Source: Haplomitrium mnioides
Taxonomy: Eukaryota > Marchantiophyta > Haplomitriopsida > Calobryales
Reading direction: 5' to 3'
DNA: 38,473 nucleotides
NCBI GenBank assembly: GCA_049999725.1
Contig: JBNGIS010001562.1
Coordinates: 1-38,473, forward strand
Below, one piece after another: positions 1 to 11,000 of the stretch; positions within the stretch are counted from its first letter, which is position 1; each line of letters starts with the position of its first letter. Below the pieces are notes generated by a model. The model saw nothing but the letters and a program-made list of their open reading frames with translations, was not told where the DNA came from and ran no database searches. A program made the position numbers and the translations under genes.

Positions 1-2421
1 GCAAAACACTTTATTTTGGGGTTGAAACCTGAAATTCAAGTAAAGGTAAAATACGAGAAGCCAACTACCCAAGTAAAGTCTTTGAGAATTGCTTTAAGGA
101 TGGAAGAAAGCTTAGGGGATGAGCAAGATTTCGGTCTCCTATGGAAAAGAAGATGAAAATATACAGGACTATTTACGTGATTCAAAGCGTGCTTGCATTG
201 GGAATGGAGAGAAGCAAGCGGATGACTGGTTGGCGTTTCTACCCAAATTTCTTGAACGTGAGGCTCTTAAATGGTACAAAGAGCAACAAGGAGAAATTCT
301 TAAATAATGGGCTAGCTTAATGAAATCTTTTGTGGAAGAATTTCTCCCTATAGCGAGCTATGAGAAACTTCTTCAAGAGGTAACACACTTGAAGCAAGGA
401 GAAAGTGAGAAAATATGTACATATGCTAAAAGAATATACCACTTAGAAACTCAATTTTGAAATATGTTGACGAAAAGTGGTGAGGATGTGAATTCTATCA
501 TGGTGAGAATTACGTCAATGTTTGCAAAACAATTTATTTTGGGGTTGAAACCTGAATTTCAAGTAAAGGTAAAATACACGATGCCAACTGCCCAAGTAAA
601 GTCTTTGAGAATTGCTTTAAGGATGGAAGAAAGCTAAGGGGATGAGCAAGATTTCGGTCTCCTATGGAAAAGAAGATGAAAATATACAGGACTATTTACA
701 TGATTCAAAGCGTGCTTGCATTGGGAATGGAGAGAAGCAAGCGGATGACTGGGTGGCGTTTCTACCCAAATTTGTTGAACGTGAGGCTCTTAAATGGGAC
801 AAAGAGCAACAAGGAGAAATTCTTAAATTATGTGCTAGCTTGATGAAAGCTTTTGTAAAAGAATTTCTCCCAATAGCGAGCTATGAGAAACTTCTTCAAG
901 AGGTAACACACTTGAAGCATGTAGAATGTGAGAAAATACGTACATATGCTAAAAGAGTATACCACTTAGAAACTCAATTTTGAAATATGTTGAGGAAAAT
1001 TGGTGAGGATGTGAATTCTGTCATGGTGAGAATTACGTCAATGTTTGCAAAACACTTTAATTTGGGGTTGAAACCTGAAATTCAAGTAAAGGTAAAATAC
1101 AAGATGCCAACTACCCAAGTAAAGTCTTTGAGAATTGCTTTAAGGATGGAAGAAAGCTTAGGGGATGAGCAAGATTTTGGTCTCCTATGGAAAAGAAGAT
1201 AAAAATGTAGAGGACTATTTACGTGATTTAAATCGTGCTTGCATTGGGAATGGAGAGAAGCAACCGGATTACTGGTTGGCGTTTCTACCCAAATTTCTTG
1301 AACGTGAGGCTCTTAAATGGTACAAAGAGCAACAAGGAGAAATTCTTAAATCATGGGCTAGCTTAATGAAATCTTTTGTGGAAGAATTTCTCCCAATAGC
1401 GAGCTATGAGAAACTTCTTCAAGAGGTAACACACTTGAAGCAAGGAGAAAGTGAGAAAATACGTACATATGCTAAGAGAGTAGACCACTTAGAAACTCAA
1501 TTTTGAAATATGTTGAGGAAAAGTGGTGAGGATGTGAATTCTATCATGGTGAGAATTACGTCAATGTTNNNNNNNNNNNNNNNNNNNNNNNNNNNNNNNN
1601 NNNNNNNNNNNNNNNNNNNNNNNNNNNNNNNNNNNNNNNNNNNNNNNNNNNNNNNNNNNNNNNNNNNNAATACGTACATATGCTAAGAGAGTAGACCACT
1701 TAGAAACTCAATTTTGAAATATGTTGAGGAAAAGTGGTGAGGATGTGAATTCTGTCATGGTGAAAATAACGTCAATGTTGGCAAAACACTTTATTTTGGG
1801 GTTGAAACCTGAAATTCAAGTAAAGGTAAAATACGAGAAGCCAACTACCCAAGTAACGTCTTTGAGAATTGCTTTATGGATGGAAGAAAGCTTAGGGGAT
1901 GAGCAAGATTTCGGTCTCCTATGGAAAAGAAGATGAAAATATAGAGGACTATTTACGTGATTTAAAGTGTGCTTGCATTGGGAATGGAGAGAAGCAACCG
2001 GATGACTAGTTGGCGTTTCTACCCAAATTTCTTGAACGTGAGGCTCTTAAATGGTACAAAGAGCAACAAGGAGAAATTCTTAAATCATGGGCTAGCTTGA
2101 TGAAAGCTTTTGTGGAAGAATTTCTCCCAACGGTGAGCTATGAGAAACTTCTTCAAGAGGTAACACACTTGAAGCAAGGAGAAAGTGAGAATATACGTAT
2201 ATATGCTAAGAGAGTAGACCACTTAGAAACTCAATTTTGAAATATGTTGAGGAAAAGTGGTGAGGATGTGAATTCTATCATGGTGAGAATTACGTCAATG
2301 TTTGCAAAACACTTTATTTTGGGGTTGAAACCTGAAATTCAAGTAAAGGTAAAATACGAGAAGCCAACTACCCAAGTAAAGTCTTTGAGAATTGCTTCAA
2401 GGATGGAAGAAAGCTTAGGGG
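1..2421 (+). repeat. 523-bp tandem array of a gag segment
   Basis: The same gag segment recurs with an exact 523-bp step: the junction motif atgagcaag starts at 119, 642, 1165, 1899 and 2422. The 1165 to 1899 step is longer only because it contains the 100-N gap. Positions 1-118 are the end of a further unit, so the array probably continues leftwards. 523 is not a multiple of three, so each junction shifts the frame. Within a unit the translation is retrotransposon gag-like (for example ACIGNGEKQ, FLPKFLEREALKWYKEQQ, HFILGLKPEIQ). All copies that can be read share a TGA after the residues ETQF, so the stop predates amplification. Confidence 0.95.
1569..1668. other. Assembly gap of 100 N inside the tandem array
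   Basis: Exactly 100 N, the usual placeholder for a gap of unknown size. The sequence before the gap is at repeat phase about 403 and the sequence after it at about 293 of the 523-bp unit. If periodicity holds, about 413 bp plus any whole number of 523-bp units is missing. Confidence 0.95.
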
Positions 2422-3194
2422 ATGAGCAAGAGGAGAAGGTTGTTGTGCTACTAATAATTTCACAACCTATAGCGGATGTAGTGGCTCTTCTTCCACAAGC
2501 TCCAAATCCACCCATGAATGAGATCTTAAGATTGATCGAACGCCTCAAAAAGTTGAGTTTGAATCTTGTGTATACTTTGGAAAGAAGGCCTGAAAATCGA
2601 CCTAGGCCTAATAGAAGGGGGCCAATATAACAAGGAAACATAGAAAACATCACATTTTTTGGATTTGGAGGAGCGTATTTCATCCGAAATTGCCCAAATC
2701 GAGGGAAGCGTCCAAATGCAAATGGTGGACGAGGAGGTGGTAATCAAGCTCAAGAGAGGGTCGTTGCTTCAATCAATGTTGAAAAGGTTCCCCATGGTGA
2801 GGTGGGAGGGATTTCAAGCGATCGAGGAGTGGACATGTTGACCTATGTTAGGAAGCAAGCTCAAGTAGTCGAGGAGACTATGGGATTGGAACCATCACCA
2901 AATCAAGAGAAGCACTACGATATGGACATGATCAAGAAGCCAGGTAAACTAAGAAGGCGGTTGGGGATGGAGGACTTCTCAATTTCAAAGCATCAAAAGA
3001 AGTACAATGTGGTGGAAAAAATTGGGAACTTACAAGCCAATATCATAGTGGGACAATTGGTGGCGATGAATCCATCATTGTGAAAGGAGTTATGTGGAGG
3101 TTTGAGCACCAAACGACTTCCAAGGAAGAAGAAAGTTTCAACCAAAAATTGCTATGTAAGTGCCATAGATACGGAGGTATGTGTGAGGGCCTAA
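1899..3194 (+). pseudogene. gag polyprotein remnant (last array copy plus unique C-terminal part)
   Basis: This is the last tandem copy continued into unique sequence and then the pol region. It resembles the plant retrotransposon gag domain (capsid-like; packages element RNA into cytoplasmic particles). In-frame stops lie at 2007 (TAG, where sister copies have TGG), 2238, 2628, 3081 and 3192. A basic Arg/Pro stretch (ERRPENRPRPNRRGP) leads to a decayed CCHC zinc knuckle near 2660-2705, reading FFGFGGAYFIRNC. By comparison with the usual C-x2-C-x4-H-x4-C pattern, two Cys read as Phe and the His as Tyr, and only the last Cys remains. The apparent start at 1899 is a repeat junction, not a real initiation codon. 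Confidence 0.8.
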
Positions 3195-3692
3195 AAAATT
3201 GATGTCATATGTAAAGGGTATGTCATTCCCAAAGTGTTATTAGATAGCGGATTGGCGGTCAATGCCATGTCGAAAGATTTGATGAAGAAGTTGGGTTTGA
3301 AACTCATGAGACCTTCGGGGTTTACGATGGGTATGACCAACAAGTCAAGAGTATGCACACTTGGGGTGATTGAGAAGGTGCCAATCACGGCAATGGGAAT
3401 TTCTATCTCTCTCTCTTTTCAAGTTTTGCAAGAGTCGAGTTATGATATGTTGTTAGTAAGGCCATGGTTGCGAGAAGTAAGGACCTAAGATAATTGGCAC
3501 AAGAATCACATCACCATTGGGCCAAAGACTCATCGAGTGAGAATACATGTGGATGGCGGTGGTGAAGAAATGAGTGACTCGGAAAAAAAGACCACCGAGT
3601 ATAAATCTGATGATGAAGAATATGAGAGTGATATTTATGAGATGCACACCGACATGGAAGACTCATCAGAAGAAGAATGAGATTCACCATGA
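3195..3692 (+). pseudogene. Retropepsin-like aspartic protease domain remnant
   Basis: In the same frame as gag and RT. The motif VLLDSGLAVNAMS at about 3234-3272 has the catalytic D-S-G triad of retrotransposon proteases, which cleave the gag-pol precursor. It is followed by a hydrophobic flap-like region (VIEKVPITAMGISISLSFQV) and a YDMLLVRPWL motif matching the usual D-x-LLG-x-W position, with Gly replaced by Val. A stop at 3486 is followed by an acidic tail (DDEEYESDIYE) and stops at 3678 and 3690. The active site survives but the chain is broken. Confidence 0.75.
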
Positions 3693-4736
3693 ATGTGTGC
3701 TATTGAGATAATACCAAGGGCAATTGAAGGAGAAGCTCGAGTTCAAAAACATACATTGGCGACGGAAGAAGTGGAACGACATATCGCAACACTACGCTAC
3801 GGAGAGGAAGTTACGAGTGAAGAAAGAGGGAAGTTTGAAGAACTTTTTTGTAAGTACATCCATGTTTTTGCTTTTGGATATGAAGATTTAAAGAGGGTGA
3901 CACTTGAAGAACATTGAATTGACTTGGAAAGTTCAGCCAAAGCAGTTCGACAAAAGCAAAGACGGATGAATCCTTCAATTGGGGAGTTTGTCAAAGTGGA
4001 GATTGATAGAATGAAGGAGGCGGGGTTCATCTACGAGGCCGGAAATTCATAATGGGTTTCTCCCATCGTGGTGGTAGAAAAAAATTGTAATCTTCGAGTG
4101 TGTGTGGACTACAAGAAGTTGAATGTGGTTACGAAGAAAGATTATTATCCAGTTCCATTCGTTGATGAGATTCTTGAAGAATTTGTTGGACATGAGTGGT
4201 GTTCTTTTGGAGATGGATATAGTGGGTTCAATCAAATTCCAATTGCATTGGAACATCGACGATTGACAACATTCACTAGTCCTTTGGGTGCTTTTGCTTT
4301 TCGAGTAAATCCTTTTGGATTATGCAATGCACCGACAAGCTTTCAAAGATTTATGAACAAAATCTTTGAGCCTTTCTTGGGGAAGTTTGTGAGGGACTTC
4401 ATTGACAATTTTTGTGTATATGAGAGTAAGAAGGATCATTTTAACCACTTGGAGAAAATTCTTCAACGTTTGGATTCGGCGAAAGCGTCTTTAAATCCGG
4501 AAAAATACATATTTGGCTGCCGACAAGGAGTGGTGTTAGGGCACATCATTTCAAAAGATGAGGTGGGTGTGGACCCAAGAAAGGTACTCAAAATTCAAGC
4601 CCTTCCTTTTCCAATCAATTTGACGAAGTTGCGATCTTTCTTGGGAATGGTAGGCTACTATGGTCTCTTTATTTTGGATTTCTCAGCAAAAGCAATGGCA
4701 TTGAACCACTACTTGAAGAAAACAGTGGAGTACTAA
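3693..4736 (+). pseudogene. Reverse transcriptase domain (Ty3/gypsy), active site altered
   Basis: A protease-RT linker (3693-3917) precedes the RT. The RT has LRVCVDYKKLN (finger and palm), SGFNQIPI, and FGLCNAPTSFQRFMN, typical of gypsy RT. The catalytic box, normally Y/F-x-D-D, reads F-I-D-N at 4398-4409 (codon AAT), so the second metal-binding Asp is lost. LGHIISKDEVGVDP and LRSFLGMVGYYG mark the thumb and connection region. Stops lie at 3915, 4050 and 4734. The domain would make cDNA from element RNA, but this copy should be inactive even if the stops were read through. Confidence 0.9.
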
Positions 4737-5423
4737 TTGATATTAAATGATGAAAGTGCCAAGGCATCATTTGAGTGTTTGAAAGAAGTCGTGACAAGTA
4801 CGTCAGTATTAGTAAAACCCAACTAGAGTAAGCCTTTTCTCTTATTTACGGATGCTTCAAATGTGGCTCTTGGATGCATCTTAAGTCAAAATGATGAGGA
4901 GGGACATGGTCATCCAATAGCTTTTGCAAGTCGACAAATTGTAGCGGTGGAGAAGAACTATTCTGTAACTGAAAGAGAAGGTTTGGGTGTGATTTTTGGC
5001 ATTAATAAGTTTAGTCATTATTTTTTAGGTGGGTGATTTACGATTGTAATAGATCACAAGGCTTTGAAATATATTTTCAATCAACCTAATATTGAGGGAA
5101 GAATTGCTAGGTAGAAGCTTTTGTTGGCTGAATTCGATTACAATATTGAAGATCGACCACAAAGGAAGCATTTGAATGCTGATATGTTATCACGAGCATT
5201 TGATGAGACTGGTTACGAAGCGGTTGAGGAGGAGTTTTCGGATGAGAACATCTTCAACATGAGTGTTCTACATAAAGAGTACGATGATATCTTTGACTAT
5301 GTGTTGGAAGGAAGATATCCAAAGGGAATGAAGCAACGCAACAAGGTTGCCTTTGCTCGTAGGTGTCAACCTTATTCTTTGGTTGAAAATACTTTGTTTC
5401 ATCAAGGCTCTGACGGTCTTGTT
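4737..5423 (+). pseudogene. RNase H domain and linker to integrase
   Basis: LLFTDASNVALGCILSQ (first catalytic Asp), a TEREGLGVI motif (Glu), VIDHKALKY (Asp) and NADMLSRA (Asp) match the D-E-D-D set of gypsy RNase H, which degrades the RNA strand of the cDNA hybrid. All four acidic residues appear kept. Stops interrupt at 4824 (TAG), 5034 (TGA) and 5112 (TAG). The stretch 5121-5423 is the linker that precedes the integrase zinc finger. Confidence 0.88.
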
Positions 5424-5426
5424 TGA

Positions 5427-6572
5427 AGGGCGGTAAGCAAGAAACAAAGACAACAATTGATAAATGAGTTTCATGATGGCGTGTGTGGTGGGCACTTTGC
5501 GGGGAAAGTGACAACATATAAAATTTTGGATGGAGGATACCATTGCTGAGGTATGTTCAGATATTGTTTGGAGTTTTGCAAGACATGCGATGTGTGTCAA
5601 ATATTTGCAAAGAAGTCTACTAATCTTTCTCCTTTGCAACCGGTTGTGCCTTTGGGTCCTTTTGAAAAATGGGGAGTTGATATTGTTGGTCTTTTGACTC
5701 CAAATCCTCGAGGGAATTTGTATGTGGTGGTGGCAACGGATTACTAAAGCAAATGGGTAGAGGCTCGTCCTCTCAAAAAAGCTACGAAAGAGGAAGTGGG
5801 GAGATTTCTTTACAAGCAAATCATCACAAGGTTTGGCTGCCTATTGGAGATTTTGACGGATAGAGGCTCATTGTTTGTTAGTGGTACCACTTGAGCAATG
5901 TTGGAGCATTTCTCCATCAAGCAACAAATGACTGCATTTTATCAGCCAAATGCAAATAGATTGACAGAGTGGACCAATTTTACACTTTGTCACATGTTGA
6001 CAAAAGATACGGATTTAGAAGGAGCTAAGCATACATGGGATAAAAAGCTCCATGCAATTCTTTGGGAGTATCGCACAACAAGGAAAGCTTCAACAGGGTA
6101 TACACCTTTTCGCCTCACTTATGGTTTGAAATCAATCTTGCCTATTGGGTTTGATCTTCCTACGTTTAGAACTACAAGTGTGGGAAGGCATGAAGAAGGA
6201 AATATGGAGATGGCTACCCGAACTCATAGTGAACAACTGATGGAGCTCAAAGAAGCACGTGTGATGGCTGAGGTCAATATTCACAAGGCCCAAGACCAGC
6301 AAAAAAGAAGTCATGACAAGAGATTTGGAAAGAGAAGACCTATGGTGTTTCACTAAAGAGATTGGGTGATGGTATTCGACTTTATTTGATATAAGTGAAA
6401 AAAAAAGAAGTTCTTACCAAGGTACTTTGGACCTTTGTTGTGCAAGAAAGTGTATTCTAGTTACACTTATGACTTGTCTGAGTAAACACGAAGGCATTGG
6501 GATCATGTGAACTACGACAAGATGAAACCATTTTACGCTTGTAAGGAAGAACTCACTCCGAGGGCGGAGTGA
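5427..6572 (+). pseudogene. Integrase (HHCC zinc finger, DDE core, C-terminal domain)
   Basis: The zinc finger is readable: FHDGVCGGHFAGK gives the two His, and FCKTCDVCQ the two Cys. The DDE core has WGVDIVG (Asp), TDRGSLF (Asp) and NRLTEWTN (Glu), so all three catalytic acids appear kept. A C-terminal region with KKKKFLPRYFGP and HWDHVNYDKMKPF follows, and the frame ends at TGA 6570-6572. Stops lie at 5424, 5547, 5745, 5892, 6354, 6387, 6396 and 6483. No chromodomain is seen. The enzyme would join element cDNA to chromosomal DNA. Confidence 0.9.
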
Positions 6573-6802
6573 AACCTTATAGATAGGCAAAATGTGAAGG
6601 CATGGGATGGTTCTGTAAGAATTTTTATGTGTATAAACCCTTGTCATAGAATGAGATGTATTTTAATAAAGTATGAAAAAGACTTGGAAGTCATTAGGAG
6701 AAACTTACATTCGATTGGTTTTCTTCAATATGTGTAGAATTGAGTACAAAGTTAATTGTGTTCTTATTAGAAATGTTTTGAAACTGATATTTTATAGAGG
6801 GA
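6573..6802 (+). other. 3' untranslated spacer with polypurine tract
   Basis: AT-rich sequence without a coding frame between the integrase stop and the LTR. It ends in a short purine run, agaggga, at about 6796-6802 directly before TG, where a plus-strand priming polypurine tract is expected. Confidence 0.55.
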
Positions 6803-7620
6803 TGTAATATTTCTTAAAAAATAAGTAGAAATTTATAGAAGTGAAAAGAGCTCTTGTAAACCGGAAGTTATAACCGATCAAAGTTACAAAAAAGAGTTGT
6901 GGAAAAGTCAAAACAAAGAGTATTTATGAAGTATTAAATACAAATATTATTATATGAGTAGAAAGCTTTCTTGATAATCTTTCCAACAAGTTATAGTACA
7001 AGCAAATTGACTTAGTATTAATGAATTTATAGAGATTCTTCTAGAAGAGACTAAACAGGAGAAAAATCAAGAAAAGTCAATTTGTTCTTTGAATTATTCT
7101 TTGAAGGAATCTCGAAGTATCATCTTAGGAATTGTTTATAGGGAAAAATACAAGGTAAAAAAGTATTGAATCAATTTTTGAGATTCTTGGACAAGAGAAG
7201 CTCCAAATGAGAAGCTTCTTCTTGAAGAAGAAAAGAAAAGGTGGAGATACTTGAGGAGTACTTTTAGGATTAAATAATTAGAGAGATAATCACCTTGGAT
7301 TCTTTACCTAGGGTGAGGAATATTTAGTTTTACTCCTAGTAATTATCTAAACTAGCATATAAGGAGGAAGGGAAGAAAGAAATGGGACTTGGTTCTCATT
7401 TGGAGATTTTAGATTTGAGAGTTGTGAGAGACCTTGGAGAAGCTACTTTGAAGACTCATTGGAGAGCAAGCACTTGAGGAGTAGTCTTTCATAGAGTGAG
7501 GAGTGTGTTGAGAGTTAGAAAGGTGAGAGCAAGAGTGATTTGTGTGAGAGCATTTGGAGTAAAGAGGGAGGATTTCACAATATTATTGTATTGAGTATTC
7601 TTCCTTTGTAGATTTTGTTG
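6803..7620 (+). repeat. 3' LTR of the first Ty3/gypsy element
   Basis: Starts with TGTAATATT directly after the polypurine tract. It is non-coding and AT-rich, then purine-rich (many gag/agg runs at 7360-7580), as many plant U3-R-U5 regions are. A TATA-like catataagg at about 7355-7363 is a candidate LTR promoter. The right end is not certain, because the partner 5' LTR is outside the window. It must end before about 7623, where sequence matching repeat B2 begins. Confidence 0.6.
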
Positions 7621-7622
7621 TG

Positions 7623-8052
7623 TATTGATGATTGCAGCCACACTTCAACCCACCTCTCATATTCAATGTGCACTCAACATCAAAATCACATGAGGAGAAA
7701 CCGGGAAAGCCTTTAGCTTCACAAGTTAGGGAATCGATCCTCCGAATGTTGAATTGGCCTTGCACCACTTCTATGATGCTTTAGTTTGCTAGAGCTAACT
7801 AGCAGAGAGGATTGCCTCACTAGATGATGTAGTTCTTGATGAAAACCTCAGCTTGTTGGGCTTCTTTTGATTGAGTATTAGCCTACCAACGCAAGACCTA
7901 TGGGTGTAGACAACTGAAGAAGTGGCGCTCCTCATGAGTATCCCTATTGCTTGGGCAAATACACCCCATAGTAGAGCCTTGTGCTCTTAGTTGGGTCCAC
8001 CTTGCCGGTCCAAGCACCCTCCACCAAAGTGCTCATGCTTGACTCTACACAC
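7623..8052. repeat. Repeat B1, left piece (interrupted LTR-like repeat)
   Basis: Aligns by eye with 24470-24900 of repeat B2 in the same orientation: shared stretches include cttgcaccac/cttgcaccat, aacctcagcttgttgg and cttagttgggtccaccttg. The repeat stops at 8052, where solo LTR A was inserted, and resumes at 11943. The last five bases, cacac, are the target-site duplication of LTR A. No coding frame is convincing; the short frames here are shadows. Confidence 0.75.
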
Positions 8053-11000
8053 TGTCGCGCCTCTTCCTCCTTCCTTAACACCAAATTGACGTTATTATTG
8101 AGGAAAAAGGGGACAAAAGATAAATAGGCTCTTTAGTGCATTGGCCCCAAAACCTTCATTAGTGAATTCAGGTCTTAACAATCTCGAACTTCTCACCTTG
8201 CATTTCCACACTACTCTCAACCCACCCAAACGCAAGTCAAGCGTGCATTCCTCTCCACCACATACAGAGCAATCACAACTCAAATGATTTTGGGGTACAC
8301 CCAACACCGTACTTGATGCAAATCTAAATGTAGATATTCAATGTCCCTTCCTATGAACAGGGGTGTATGCAACTATTACATAGGAATGAACTTGCAGCAT
8401 TCTCCTACAGGCTATGTCCTAACACCACCAAGGCTAATCACTCCTCCAACCACTGAACTGTCAACGGGGGTAGCTATTCCAGCACCCAAACAAAGCAGAG
8501 CTATCTGATTTAATCTCTCAACAGAATAGAAATTACAACCCAAGTGTGGAACCCATCCTATTAGCCTTCCTAGGCACATGTAGAACTATCTCCCTCTCTT
8601 CCTAACTCTCCATACATCACTTCCCCCAATTGTGTAGCAAATTATCACCAACACTTCAGCCCGACCCGAATTGTAAGTAATGTAGCCTTGTTTTTCTCCC
8701 AACCCATCCCGAATTCTCCCCTGTGACCTGCCTAAACCTTCTCAACACCACCATCTATCTGTTGAAGTTCCAAACAGAGGTTCAGAATCTGTGTTTCAAA
8801 TATGAGTCCTGACTCTACAAACACAACAACACCACAAACATTATTCTCCCTACCACTCTCTTCCACTCACACACCATGTCTAGATAGTTTTTTAACTTCC
8901 ATCGCTAGAAGCCTTGAATTTACTTCCTTAGCATCGGAAGAGGTCTTATTTAACTTCCACCTCTAGAAGACAGCCCTCCCAGTTGCTAGATCACCCACTC
9001 CACTCGAGAATTGGCTAGATCTTCCCCGCAGTGCGCAGGCACTAACATGGCCACTCCTCTCCTTTCTCCAGAAGATTGTAACACCAATAGCACTCTCCTA
9101 ATACTTCTAGGACTGATCTCCTGCACAAACCAAAGCTAAGACGACACCATGACACCCCCTTGGTTGCCCCTCACAAAATACAAACTGAAAGAATTCTCCT
9201 CTCCTCCAAGTGTTGGTCCACCTCCAAATGTTGAGCTGCCTTCAAAGATGAGTCGATCTGAGTAGTCCGAGCCTCTACAACCTCTTGCTCAACGATTCCC
9301 AGCACCTCCTCAGTCCACCTCCACCCTATGATGTCCTTCCTTCACGAGTAAATCCATTTCATCTAAGGTCTCACCAGAACTCTCTCCTTCGTATCTCGAT
9401 GCTTTCTCTGCATAGAATAATCAGTCCCCATAGCTCCAGACCAAGGTAGTCTATTCCCATGTTTTTTTTACCCCCCATCCTTGACATTTCATCATCGCCC
9501 TTCCTTGAAGGTCCCTGTTTCACTTATCTGACGGCTGAGGGGTGCATCCCGCCTTTTCACACAGCCTGCAAGTGGCTTTCTTTCTAGATTCAGTGTCTAA
9601 AATAGGTGTCAACAACTGCATTTTGTCGTCCTCTTTCTAACAAGACTAATTTCACTCCAATTTGACATTTGTAGCTCTGGTAATCGGCGTTTGAAGAGAC
9701 ATACCTTTTGCTTTGTTTTTTTTCCCCTTTATTAGCATGAGTCATTTGCGACGATTCCGCCGGTTCTTTTGGACTTTGGACATCTAATACATGGCATTTC
9801 GGAGGAGTCTGCAGAACTAGCCCGTAAGATTCTTTAGACTCGCCAACCCGTTGGATTCCTCAGACTTTGGATAGCGGACATCGGACTCGCGGCATGTTGG
9901 AGGAGTCCGTGGAACTAGCCCGTGAGATTCTTCGAACCTCAGACATCGGACAACAGACTCGTGGCATTTCGGAGGAGTCCGCAGAACCAGCCCATGAGTT
10001 TCCTCAGACTCGCCAACTCGTTAGATTCCTCGAACTCGCTAACCTGTGAGATTCCTCGGAACTACTGTCAACTTCGGACTATTGGTCAAAGGTGACGGTC
10101 CAACTTCCATGTGGAAAACGGCATCGGACGGTGCCCCTTCAGATGATGTGGTACTTCGGACTTTAGACTTCCTCCTCAGACAACGGACTTCGGACTGCTT
10201 GCTCTGCAGAAAACTTTGGACTCCCTCTTCCACGATCAACTTCGGATTGTTAGTCAAAGGTGACGGTCAAACTTCCATGTGGAAAATGACGTCGGATGGC
10301 GCCTCCTCGAATGACGTGGCACTTCGGACTTTAGACTTCCTCCTTAAACAGCGGACTTCAGACTACCTGTTCCACAGAAAACTTCAGACTCCCTCTTTCA
10401 TAGTCAACTTCAGATTGTTGGTCAAAGGTGATGGTCCAACTTCCCTATAGAAAACGGCGTCGAACGGCGCCTCCTCGAATGACGTGGCACTTTGGACTTC
10501 GACTTCCTCCTCAGACAGAGGACTTCGAACTGCATGTTTCACAAAAAACTTTGGACTCCTTCTTCCGCGGTCAACTTCGGATTGTTGGTCAAAGGTGACT
10601 GTCCAACTTCCTTATGGAAAACAGCATCGGACGGCGCCACCTCAGATGACGTGGCACTTCGGACTTCAAACTCCCTCTTTCGCGGTCAACTTTGGATGGT
10701 TGGTCAAAGGTGACAATCCAACTTCTCTGTGGAAAACGACATTGGATGACGCCTCCTCGGATGACATGGTTTTTCGAACTTCGGACTTCCTCCTTAGACA
10801 GCGAACTTTTGACTACTTGTTCCGTAGAAAATTTCGGACTCCCTCTTCTGTGGTCAACTTCGGATTATTGATCAAAGGTGACGATCCAACTTCCTTGTGG
10901 AAAACGGTGTCGGACGGCGCCTCCTCGGATGACGTGGCACTTCGGACTTCGGACTTCCTCCTCAGACAGCGGACTTTGGACTACCTGTTCCGCAGAAAAC

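Larger units (their letters stand above)
1..7620 (+). mobile_element. Ty3/gypsy LTR retrotransposon, plus strand, 5' end outside window
   Basis: The order gag, aspartic protease, reverse transcriptase, RNase H, integrase is seen on the plus strand, which is the Ty3/gypsy order (integrase last). A purine-rich stretch at about 6795-6802 precedes a TG at 6803 that I take as the 3' LTR start. No chromodomain is visible after the integrase. The 5' LTR, primer binding site and true gag start lie left of the window, or beyond the tandem gag array that fills the first 2.4 kb. All domains from 1899 to 6572 lie in one frame with only stop codons interrupting. The right end against repeat B1 is approximate. 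The element cannot encode a working polyprotein. Confidence 0.85.

Noticed and set aside
1497-1679. 60-codon minus-strand frame
   Set aside because: Most of its residues come from the N gap.
1-2421. CRISPR-like or regulatory repeat array
   Set aside because: Units are 523 bp, contiguous, without spacers, and encode gag.
5268-5819. 183-codon minus-strand open frame
   Set aside because: It is antisense to a clear integrase on the plus strand and has no recognisable motif.
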